NCBI GenBank assembly: GCA_002490635.1
Contig: DKUJ01000050.1
Coordinates: forward strand, 36,025-100,024
DNA: 64,000 nt
Reading direction: 5' to 3'
DNA from: Porphyromonadaceae bacterium UBA7207
GTDB taxonomy: Bacteria; Bacteroidota; Bacteroidia; Bacteroidales; Muribaculaceae
The notes beneath the pieces were generated by a model. That model saw only the letters and a list, made by a program, of their open reading frames with translations. It did not search any database and was not told the origin of the DNA. The position numbers were made by a program, and so were the translations under genes. Shown one piece after another: positions 48,651-56,785 of the stretch; the stretch's first letter is position 1; the number at the start of each line of letters is the position of its first letter.

Positions 48651-49322
48651 ATGCGAGCATTCTGTCTGGCCGCAGCCGCCGTTCTCGGCATGGCTGCGGC
48701 CCAGGCGCAAGCTCCGGCAGCGCCTGCAAAACACACCGAGCTGTACTATCAGCGGGCAACTCTCTTCGAGTATCTCGGAGTTGACAGCACCGATATAGTA
48801 TTTCTGGGCAACAGCCTCACCCACGGCTGCGAATGGCGAGAACTGCTCGACCGCCCCAACGTGGTGAACCGCGGCATCAACGGCGACACCGCAGAAGGTA
48901 TCCGCGAACGCCTGGCATCGGTTACCGATGGCAAACCTGCGAAAATCTTTCTGCTCTGCGGTGCCAACGATGTGAGCCACGACCTCAGCGCCGACTCCAT
49001 CGCCACCGCCATCGAGGATCTCGTGGTACGCATTCAGACCGCCAGCCCCAATACTAAAATTTACCTGCAGTCGCTGCTGCCCATCAACAACAGCTTCGGC
49101 CGCTACCGCAAGATGGCCGGCAAGGAGCAGACAATCCGCGACATCAACGCACTTCTCGAACCTATGGCTGCCCGGCGCGGAATAACCTGGATCAATCTGC
49201 ATCCGCACTTCTGCGACGAAGACGGCAACCTGCGTACAGATCTGACCAACGACGGTCTGCATCTGCTCGGTCCCGGCTACCGGATCTGGCGCGAGATTGT
49301 GCTGCCCTACGTCGACGAATAA
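48651..49322 (+). CDS. Secreted SGNH/GDSL hydrolase
   Basis: A 223-residue exported esterase. The ATG at 48651 gives a signal peptide (MRAFCLAAAAVLGMAAAQAQ). Block I is FLGNSLTHGCEW with the nucleophile Ser in GNSL. Block III is CGANDVSHD. The C-terminal block V is DGLHLLGPGY with catalytic Asp/His. It may deacetylate peptidoglycan sugars or other esters before uptake. It follows murQ by one base, so it is probably part of the salvage operon. Confidence 0.88.
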   Translation: MRAFCLAAAAVLGMAAAQAQAPAAPAKHTELYYQRATLFEYLGVDSTDIVFLGNSLTHGCEWRELLDRPNVVNRGINGDTAEGIRERLASVTDGKPAKIFLLCGANDVSHDLSADSIATAIEDLVVRIQTASPNTKIYLQSLLPINNSFGRYRKMAGKEQTIRDINALLEPMAARRGITWINLHPHFCDEDGNLRTDLTNDGLHLLGPGYRIWREIVLPYVDE

Positions 49323-49362
49323 GAGAATGTAACGCTATCAGTCAGACATTTCTCAATCACAT

Positions 49363-51864
49363 ATGGAAAACCGCCGCCAACGACAGATAATCGAGCTCGA
49401 TTCGCCGGCGGCCTTAGTACTCGCCGGGCCGGGATGTGGAAAGACGCATATCCTGGCCCGACGCGTTCTCCATGCCGTCAGTCAAGGCCGGGCACAATTC
49501 GACGACATGCTATGCCTCACTTTCACCAACAGGGCGGCACGGGAAATGAGCCAACGGCTCGAAGACCTCGTCGGCGGGGTTCCTTCTGGTCTATACATGG
49601 GAAACCTGCATCGTTTCTGCCTGCGTTTTCTTTTCGCCAACCAGCTTGTCGACCCCGACACAACGGTTATGGACGATGAGGATTTCGCCCGTTTTGCATG
49701 TGAGAATCTTTCGCCGGCATACCGCGACAAAGCACAGAGACTGAAAAACACCGATACCATAGTCTACCAGCATGAAAAAGGCCACAGCACCGATATCAGG
49801 ATGCACACGTCTTTCAATCTCGGCGACATGGATCTGGTGATGCTTCCGCTGTACCGGCAGTTCAAGCATGATTTCAAGCTGATTGATTACGACGATATAA
49901 TCCTTCTGGCATACGAAGCTCTGTCGAAATCCGATGCCAAAGGTATGGCAATGACAGGCTACAACTGGATTCAGGTAGATGAGGTCCAGGACCTGACCGG
50001 CATTCAGCTCGCAATAGTGGAGCTGCTTAAGGGCGATAATGCATCGGTGCTCTATCTCGGCGATGAGCAGCAGGCGATATTCGGTTTTGCCGGTGCCGGC
50101 GGCCGCGCGCTCGAACAGCTGAAAATACGCTGTCGCGGACATATATACCATCTCGACACCAACTACCGTTCGCCGAAGGAACTTGTAAGCCTGTGCAATG
50201 ACTATGCGTTCAACTATTTGGGACTCGATAGGCAAAGGCTTCCCGAAAGTGCCAGCGGCAACGGCGGCGAAGGCACCCTGACTCTGTTCCGCAACTACGG
50301 CGACAGACTGCGCGACGTTGTGACAGCACTGTGCGCAAGGTATCTCGAACGTTTCCCGGATGAAAGTGCCGCAGTCCTTGTACGTAGCAATTATGAAGGC
50401 GCACGCCTGTCGGAAACGCTGGAACAAAACGGTGTGCCCCACATACTGCTGTCGTCGGCAGACTTGTTCCGCGGAGTCGCTTTCCGCACCTTGTGGAGCC
50501 ACCTTGCTGTGGTCCACAACCCTATCCGCAGAGGCGAATGGGCACGGCTGATGTATCAGACAGGAGCTACCGACACTCTCACCACAGCACGGCTGTTGGT
50601 ATCCCGAATGACCGATATAGGCGTAAGTCCCGTTCAACTTCTGGCACTCGACGGAAGTACTGAAGTCGAACGCTTCGTATGCCTTTGGAACGATTACGAC
50701 ACTACTGTGGCAGTGCTCGATACGGAAACTACCGGTCTCGACACCGATACGGACGATATCGTGCAGTTCGCCGCCGTGAAATACCGCGGCGGAGAGCGTA
50801 TCGCAGGTTCAGAAATATCACTTTTCATTGAATCAGACAAAGATTTGCCGGCTATTACAGGCGGCGTGGCCAACCCATTGCTTGAAACTTACCGCCAGGC
50901 GAAAAAGACTGATGCGGAAACGGCTTTTGAAATAATCCGCAACTACCTCGACGGTTGCGTTCTTGCCGGACATAACATATGCTTCGACACCAGCATGCTG
51001 TCGCGGAACTACACCCGGCGATGTGGCAGCGATGTGTCGTGGCTTGAGAATGCCAGGACAATCGACAGCCTGATGCTGAGCCGCCTGCTGTATCCCAGAC
51101 TGTGGAGGCATACCCTTGGGCATATGCTCGGCTATATGGGGCTGCCAGGAGTCAACAGCCACGATGCCACCGACGACACCGATGCTGCGGCAACGCTGCT
51201 GAATGCCCTGTTTCCAATCGCCCGAAGAGCGATGCAGCACCACAGCGAACTACGCAACGACCCTCAGGTGCGCAAAACGGCACAGCATTTTTCCGAAACC
51301 TATGGCGCACTGTATGCCAGAAGCCGCGCAATGCTTTCCTCCGACTCGCTATCGGTTGACAACAGCCTCAGCGGCTTCATGTGGAACAGCTATTGCGGAC
51401 TGCAGACCATAGGTGCCATCGATAAAATCGACCACTTCGACTATGTTCTCGATCTCGTAGACCGGCTGATTGTCGACAAGAAGCGTGAACCGAGGCTTCA
51501 CCAACAACTCGGAGCACACCTTCATGAACTGATGAGTTTCAACGAGGGCGATTTATTTTCGCAGGGCATTGTCCGCGAACGCCTGTGCGTGCTTACTGTG
51601 CACAAAGCCAAAGGGCTGGAAATGGACAATGTGGTCTGCTACGACCCTACTTCATATTTTGGAAACCGCGAGGAACGCATGCGGCTGCTGTATGTGGCCA
51701 TGTCGCGGGCCCGGCGCCGGCTGGCTATCGCCTGCTCCGACAATCCCGCCAAATGCCTTGGAGAACTCACCCGCAGATTCGAATGGCTTTCGAACTCCGA
51801 ACAGAACATTCTGCTGATGAACGCCAAAGGCTATGGAGGACAGTGCGATGCAAGAACTCATTAA
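49363..51864 (+). CDS. UvrD/Rep-type helicase with inserted DEDDh exonuclease domain
   Basis: An 833-residue SF1A helicase. It has Walker A AGPGCGKT (21-28), Walker B DEVQD (206-210), motif III GDEQQAIFGF, motif IV-like YRSP and motifs V/VI near VLTVHKAKGLE (about 745) and LLYVAMSRA. Between the two helicase halves lies a 3'-5' exonuclease of the DnaQ/DEDDh class: D453 and E455 in DTETTGL, D542 in HNICFDTSM, and H600/D605 in HDATDD. It should unwind and degrade DNA in one polypeptide. It starts 40 bp after the SGNH gene. Confidence 0.88.
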   Translation: MENRRQRQIIELDSPAALVLAGPGCGKTHILARRVLHAVSQGRAQFDDMLCLTFTNRAAREMSQRLEDLVGGVPSGLYMGNLHRFCLRFLFANQLVDPDTTVMDDEDFARFACENLSPAYRDKAQRLKNTDTIVYQHEKGHSTDIRMHTSFNLGDMDLVMLPLYRQFKHDFKLIDYDDIILLAYEALSKSDAKGMAMTGYNWIQVDEVQDLTGIQLAIVELLKGDNASVLYLGDEQQAIFGFAGAGGRALEQLKIRCRGHIYHLDTNYRSPKELVSLCNDYAFNYLGLDRQRLPESASGNGGEGTLTLFRNYGDRLRDVVTALCARYLERFPDESAAVLVRSNYEGARLSETLEQNGVPHILLSSADLFRGVAFRTLWSHLAVVHNPIRRGEWARLMYQTGATDTLTTARLLVSRMTDIGVSPVQLLALDGSTEVERFVCLWNDYDTTVAVLDTETTGLDTDTDDIVQFAAVKYRGGERIAGSEISLFIESDKDLPAITGGVANPLLETYRQAKKTDAETAFEIIRNYLDGCVLAGHNICFDTSMLSRNYTRRCGSDVSWLENARTIDSLMLSRLLYPRLWRHTLGHMLGYMGLPGVNSHDATDDTDAAATLLNALFPIARRAMQHHSELRNDPQVRKTAQHFSETYGALYARSRAMLSSDSLSVDNSLSGFMWNSYCGLQTIGAIDKIDHFDYVLDLVDRLIVDKKREPRLHQQLGAHLHELMSFNEGDLFSQGIVRERLCVLTVHKAKGLEMDNVVCYDPTSYFGNREERMRLLYVAMSRARRRLAIACSDNPAKCLGELTRRFEWLSNSEQNILLMNAKGYGGQCDARTH

Positions 51865-51905
51865 GCATATATTCTGTAGAATATTCGCCGCGCAGGCGAA
51901 CGACA
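51865..51905 (+). terminator. Two small hairpins after the helicase gene
   Basis: ATATTC/GAATAT (51869-51884) and TTCGCC/GGCGAA (51884-51900) sit side by side between the helicase stop and the carA promoter. There is no T-run, so termination is uncertain. Confidence 0.35.
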
Positions 51906-51937
51906 TTTGCCCACGCGGCAAAATTTTTGTAATTTTG
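51906..51937 (+). promoter_or_regulatory. Promoter of carAB
   Basis: TTTG (51906-51909), 20-nt spacer, then TAATTTTG (51930-51937). The transcript should start near 51944, leaving a leader of about 65 nt before carA. Confidence 0.7.
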
Positions 51938-52010
51938 CATGGTCGCCGCAGGAATCGGCCTGTGGCTGGCCGCAACCAATCCGTCATCTTTTCAAAAAAC
52001 CGACGAATTC

Positions 52011-53135
52011 ATGCAGGCGACAAAATCGGCCGTCCTTATTCTTTCCGACGGCACCCGTTTCCCCGGCCGCAGTTTCGGCTTCGAGGGCTCAACTTCCGGA
52101 GAGGTCGTGTTCAACACCGCTATGACCGGCTATCCCGAAAGTCTTACCGACCCTTCATATGAAGGCCAGATACTGGTAACCACATTCCCACAATTAGGCA
52201 ATTACGGCGTTCCGCCTCAGGATGGCGCATCCGGTCTGAGCAGGTACCTTGAAGGTTCCCGCATCCATTGCCGTGCCATCGTGGCTCAGGACTATGCATT
52301 CCACCACAGCCACTGGCTGGCCAGTGAACCATTGGACCAATGGCTGCGGAATGAACGTGTCCCCGGACTGTTCGGCGTCGACACCCGTGCACTTGCCAAG
52401 CATTTGCGCCACCATGGCTCGATGCTTGGCAAAATTATTGTTGAGGGGTGCGGTGAACCGGAACTCTACGACCCGAACGCCCACAATCTCATCGCCGCCA
52501 CATCATGCGACCAGGCAGTGGTGTTCGGCACCGACGGCAGCACACAGCCGCTGGGCAATCCCGAAGAGCTGGCTCCCGATGCCGACGGACGCAAAACAGT
52601 GGTGCTTGTCGACTGCGGAATAAAACACAATATAATACGCTGCCTGCTGCGCCGCGGAGTCCGTGTGGTGCGTGTGCCCTGGGACTACGATTTCAACCGC
52701 ATACCTAAAGACGGGCTGTTCATATCCAACGGCCCCGGAAACCCGGAATTCGCCACCGCCACCATCGACCATCTGCGCACGGCGTTCAAGGACGGAAAGC
52801 CAATCTGCGGCATCTGCATGGGCAACCAGCTGATGGCAAAAGCAGCCGGCGCAGCCACATATAAACTCAAATACGGCCACCGGAGCCACAACCAGCCGGT
52901 GAGAATGCTCGGAACAGAACGCTGCTTCATAACATCGCAGAACCATGGCTTCGCTGTGGATAACGAGACACTGCCGGCCGACTGGGAACCACTGTTCGTG
53001 AACATGAACGATGGCACCAACGAAGGCATACGCCACCGCACACTGCCCTACTTCTCGGCGCAGTTCCACCCTGAGGCAAGCAGCGGCCCCCGCGATACTG
53101 AATTCATATTCGACGATTTCGTAAAAATGCTTTGA
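52011..53135 (+). CDS. carA: Carbamoyl phosphate synthase small (glutaminase) subunit
   Basis: Hydrolyses glutamine to supply ammonia to CarB for carbamoyl phosphate (pyrimidine and arginine synthesis). The 374-residue protein has the class I amidotransferase nucleophile C269 in GICMGNQLM and the His/Glu pair in FHPEASSGPRD. The start at 52011 is chosen over the ATG at 51939 because the promoter's -7 element ends at 51937, which would put 51939 before the transcript start. The gene precedes carB by 4 bp. Confidence 0.95.
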   Translation: MQATKSAVLILSDGTRFPGRSFGFEGSTSGEVVFNTAMTGYPESLTDPSYEGQILVTTFPQLGNYGVPPQDGASGLSRYLEGSRIHCRAIVAQDYAFHHSHWLASEPLDQWLRNERVPGLFGVDTRALAKHLRHHGSMLGKIIVEGCGEPELYDPNAHNLIAATSCDQAVVFGTDGSTQPLGNPEELAPDADGRKTVVLVDCGIKHNIIRCLLRRGVRVVRVPWDYDFNRIPKDGLFISNGPGNPEFATATIDHLRTAFKDGKPICGICMGNQLMAKAAGAATYKLKYGHRSHNQPVRMLGTERCFITSQNHGFAVDNETLPADWEPLFVNMNDGTNEGIRHRTLPYFSAQFHPEASSGPRDTEFIFDDFVKML

Positions 53136-53139
53136 CACC

Positions 53140-56100
53140 ATGAGCCTACAAAAAAAATACCGTAAAGTACTGCTTCTGGGCAGCGGAGCCCTCAAAATCG
53201 GTGAAGCCGGAGAGTTCGACTATTCCGGCGCCCAGGCTCTTAAAGCCCTGCGGGAAGAAGGAGTCGAGAGTATTCTTCTGAATCCGAACATCGCCACAGT
53301 GCAGACCTCGGAGGGAATGGCAGACCGTATATACTTCCTGCCGGTCACTCCCGACTTCGTAGAACGTGTGATAGAGAGGGAGCGCCCCGACGGCATTCTT
53401 CTGGCCTTCGGCGGCCAGACCGCTCTTAACTGCGGTGTCGAACTGTACCGCAGCGGCGTGCTCGAACGTTACGGCGTGGATGTGCTTGGCACACCCGTGC
53501 AGGCCATCATGGACACCGAGGACCGCGAGCTGTTTGTGGAAAAGCTGAACCAGATCGATGTGCGCACTATCAGCTCCGAGGCGGTGGAAAACGTCGATGC
53601 CGCTCTCGAGGTGGCAAACAGACTCGGATACCCTGTGATTGTGCGTGCAGCCTATGCCCTCGGAGGCCTCGGCAGCGGCTTCTGCGACAACGACAGCCAG
53701 CTTCGCGAACTGGTGGAGAAAGCGCTGTCGTTCTCTCCTCAGGTTCTCGTGGAAAAATCGCTGCGGGGATGGAAAGAAGTCGAATACGAAGTTGTCCGCG
53801 ACCGATACGACAACTGCATCACCGTGTGCAACATGGAAAACTTCGACCCGCTGGGCATACACACCGGGGAAAGTATCGTAGTTGCACCTTCGCAGACGCT
53901 TTCCAACGACGACTATCATTTCCTGCGCAGTCTCGCCATAAAAATCATCCGCCATATAGGTATCGTGGGCGAGTGCAACGTGCAGTACGCCTACGACCCC
54001 GAAAGCATGGACTACCGTGTAATCGAAGTGAATGCACGCCTCAGCCGCTCTTCGGCGCTGGCATCCAAGGCCACCGGCTATCCTCTGGCTTTTGTGGCTG
54101 CCAAACTTGCACTCGGTTTCGGTCTTTTCGAACTCACCAACTCGGTAACCCAGTGCACCTCGGCATTCTTCGAGCCCGCCCTGGACTATGTGGTGGTGAA
54201 AATACCCCGTTGGGACCTTGGCAAGTTCCATGGCGTAGACAGGCACATCGGTTCTTCCATGAAATCGGTGGGCGAAGTAATGGCCATCGGACGCACATTT
54301 GAAGAGGCTCTCCAGAAAGGCCTGCGCATGATCGGCCAGGGAATGCACGGCTTCACCGGCAACCGCCCGTCGGTAGTCGACGACATCGAGGGCGCCCTCA
54401 AGAGCCCTACCGACCGCCGCGTCTTCGTAATCGCCGATGCCATGGAGCACGGCATGACCGTGGACCGCATACACGAACTCACAAAAATCGACCGCTGGTT
54501 CCTCTACAAGCTCCGCAATATTGTGGACACAACATCCGAGCTCCGTGGATTCAACAACCTCGAGGCAGTGCCCGAGAACCTGATACGCAAAGCCAAGGAA
54601 CAAGGCTTCAGCGACTTCCAGATTGCGCGAGCCATACTGAAATCGGAAATGGGCTGCGCCGAGTCGGCGGTTCTTTCGGTGCGCAACCTTCGCAAGACGA
54701 TGGGAATTGTCCCTGTCGTGAAACAGATAGACACACTGGCGGCCGAATATCCCGCTGCCACCAACTATCTATATCTCACATACAACGGCTACCAGAACGA
54801 CGTGGAATACACCGGCGACCATCGTTCAGTAGTGGTTCTTGGTTCCGGTGCATACCGAATCGGCTCTTCCGTGGAGTTCGACTGGTGCTCGGTGAACGCG
54901 CTTCTGACAGCCCGCAAAGCCGGATGGCGCTCGGTGATGATCAACTACAATCCCGAGACCGTATCCACCGACTATGACATGTGCGACCGCCTGTACTTCG
55001 ACGAACTGACATTCGAGAGGGTGATGGATATTCTCGAGCTTGAGAATCCGCACGGCATAATACTCTCCGTGGGCGGTCAGATTCCCAACAATCTCGCCAC
55101 CCGCCTCGACAGCCAGGGCGTGAACATCCTGGGAACATCAGCATCGTGCATCGACCGCGCCGAAGACCGCCACAAATTTTCGGCGATGCTCGACAGCCTG
55201 GGAATCGACCAGCCCCGCTGGCGCGAACTCACCAGCTTCGACGATATCGACGATTTCGTGGCCGAAGTCGGCTTCCCCGTGCTGGTGCGCCCGAGCTATG
55301 TTCTCTCCGGCGCAGCCATGAACGTGTGCTCCAATCCCGACGAGCTGCGGCGTTTCCTGCAGCTGGCGGCGGACGTAAGCAAGCAGCACCCGGTAGTTGT
55401 TACTGAATTCGTGCAGTACGCCAAGGAAATAGAGATGGATGCCGTTGCCGAGAACGGACAGATCAAGGCATACGCCATATCCGAACACGTGGAGTTTGCC
55501 GGTGTCCATTCCGGAGACGCCACAATACAGTTCCCTCCTCAGAAACTGTATGTGGAAACGATGAGGCGCATCAAAAAGATATCGGCGAAGATTGCGTCAG
55601 CCCTGCAGATATCAGGTCCGTTCAACATCCAGTTCCTTGCCAAGAACAACGACATCAAGGTTATCGAATGCAACCTCCGCGCATCGCGAAGTTTCCCGTT
55701 CGTATCCAAGATTCTTAAGATAAACTTTATCGACCTCGCCACACGTGTGATGTTGGGCATGCCCGTCGAGCGTCCTGCAAAAAGCGCATTCGACCTCGAC
55801 TATGTGGGGGTGAAAGCCTCCCAGTTCAGCTTCTCGCGTCTTGGCGGCGCCGATCCCGTTCTCGGCGTCGACATGGCATCAACCGGCGAAGTGGCTTGCA
55901 TAGGCGACGACACCAATGAGGCAATCCTCAAAAGCCTCCTGGCTGTAGGCCTGAGAGTTCCGAAAAAGGCGGTGCTGCTGAGCACAGGCACGCCCAAACA
56001 GAAGGCCGATATGCTCGAGGCCGCCCATATGCTGCACCGTGCCGGCCTGACAATCTACGCGACCGGCGGAACCTGCCAGTTCCTGCACGAAAACGGCATC

Positions 56101-56367
56101 CCGGCTATAAAGGTCTACTGGCCGTCGACTCCCGACAGCAAACCCCAGGCGCTCGACCTGCTCCACAACCGCGAGGTGGACCTCGTGGTGAATATGCCCC
56201 GAAACTTCACCGGCACAGAACTGAGCAACGGGCGACAGATACGCCGCGCCGCCATCGACCTCAATATCCCGCTTCTCACCAACTCCCGGCTGGCATCGGC
56301 TTTCATCAGAGCCTTTACCACAATCCCCGTCGATAAACTCGAAATCAAGAGCTGGCAGGAATATTAA
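53140..56367 (+). CDS. carB: Carbamoyl phosphate synthase large subunit
   Basis: Synthesises carbamoyl phosphate from bicarbonate, ATP and ammonia channelled from CarA. The 1075-residue length is standard. Two ATP-grasp halves are visible: the first with the opening LLLGSGALKIGEAGEFDYSG and the second with VLGSGAYRIGSSVEFDWCSV. A C-terminal MGS-like allosteric domain runs from about residue 930 (GLRVPKKAVLLSTGTPKQ to TNSRLASAFIRAF). No terminator is obvious after the gene; transcription may run toward the 56.6-kb RNA candidate. Confidence 0.97.
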   Translation: MSLQKKYRKVLLLGSGALKIGEAGEFDYSGAQALKALREEGVESILLNPNIATVQTSEGMADRIYFLPVTPDFVERVIERERPDGILLAFGGQTALNCGVELYRSGVLERYGVDVLGTPVQAIMDTEDRELFVEKLNQIDVRTISSEAVENVDAALEVANRLGYPVIVRAAYALGGLGSGFCDNDSQLRELVEKALSFSPQVLVEKSLRGWKEVEYEVVRDRYDNCITVCNMENFDPLGIHTGESIVVAPSQTLSNDDYHFLRSLAIKIIRHIGIVGECNVQYAYDPESMDYRVIEVNARLSRSSALASKATGYPLAFVAAKLALGFGLFELTNSVTQCTSAFFEPALDYVVVKIPRWDLGKFHGVDRHIGSSMKSVGEVMAIGRTFEEALQKGLRMIGQGMHGFTGNRPSVVDDIEGALKSPTDRRVFVIADAMEHGMTVDRIHELTKIDRWFLYKLRNIVDTTSELRGFNNLEAVPENLIRKAKEQGFSDFQIARAILKSEMGCAESAVLSVRNLRKTMGIVPVVKQIDTLAAEYPAATNYLYLTYNGYQNDVEYTGDHRSVVVLGSGAYRIGSSVEFDWCSVNALLTARKAGWRSVMINYNPETVSTDYDMCDRLYFDELTFERVMDILELENPHGIILSVGGQIPNNLATRLDSQGVNILGTSASCIDRAEDRHKFSAMLDSLGIDQPRWRELTSFDDIDDFVAEVGFPVLVRPSYVLSGAAMNVCSNPDELRRFLQLAADVSKQHPVVVTEFVQYAKEIEMDAVAENGQIKAYAISEHVEFAGVHSGDATIQFPPQKLYVETMRRIKKISAKIASALQISGPFNIQFLAKNNDIKVIECNLRASRSFPFVSKILKINFIDLATRVMLGMPVERPAKSAFDLDYVGVKASQFSFSRLGGADPVLGVDMASTGEVACIGDDTNEAILKSLLAVGLRVPKKAVLLSTGTPKQKADMLEAAHMLHRAGLTIYATGGTCQFLHENGIPAIKVYWPSTPDSKPQALDLLHNREVDLVVNMPRNFTGTELSNGRQIRRAAIDLNIPLLTNSRLASAFIRAFTTIPVDKLEIKSWQEY

Positions 56368-56562
56368 ACAAGCTCTAAGACTGCACAAAACACATATTGC
56401 CACAGACAAGCCATATTTTTACAAGTATTAACACATGCAAAAAGAGGCGTAAACTGCCACAATATACTCTATATTCAACGGTAAATCAGAAAACTAAAAA
56501 CGCTACACAAGCTCCGGAAGCCCATGATGCTGAAAAAGTATGCCGTACAACATATCGGATAA
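56368..56562. other. AT-rich spacer after carB
   Basis: No gene is seen between carB and the promoter of the 56.6-kb RNA candidate. Confidence 0.5.
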
Positions 56563-56594
56563 TTTGGCAGACGGTCAAAAAAGCCTCACCTTTG
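56563..56594 (+). promoter_or_regulatory. Promoter of the 56.6-kb RNA candidate
   Basis: TTTG (56563-56566), 20-nt spacer, then CACCTTTG (56587-56594), one base off TAnnTTTG. Confidence 0.5.
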
Positions 56595-56599
56595 TAGCG

Positions 56600-56683
56600 C
56601 AAACCTAAAACAATCTTTTTTACCTTAGAAATTGTACCTATTGGAAACCCATAAAAAGGAACTCCGCGACGGAGTTCCTTTTT
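56600..56683 (+). ncRNA. Candidate small RNA, about 85 nt
   Basis: A promoter-like pair is followed by about 50 nt of unstructured A/T-rich sequence and a perfect terminator hairpin, with no ORF. Part of it, AACAATCTTT then ACCTTA and TACCTATTG, recurs at 62526-62557. The transcript ends about 100 nt before mutL, so it might also be read as a terminated mutL leader. Confidence 0.45.
56653..56683 (+). terminator. Terminator of the 56.6-kb RNA candidate
   Basis: A 14-bp perfect stem (56653-56666 with 56670-56683) around a CGA loop, with A5 and T5 ends. Confidence 0.9.
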
Positions 56684-56785
56684 ATTTCCCCCTACTTCTG
56701 GTTGAATCCCGCAAATATCCTCCATCAGCGCTTGGAAACCGATTGAATTTGACTTTACTTTGTACTTATTCCGTATATTTGTATT

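Noticed and set aside
56774..56781. TATATTTG as the mutL promoter
   Set aside because: It fits TAnnTTTG but ends only 4 nt before the ATG, so transcription would start inside or after the start codon.
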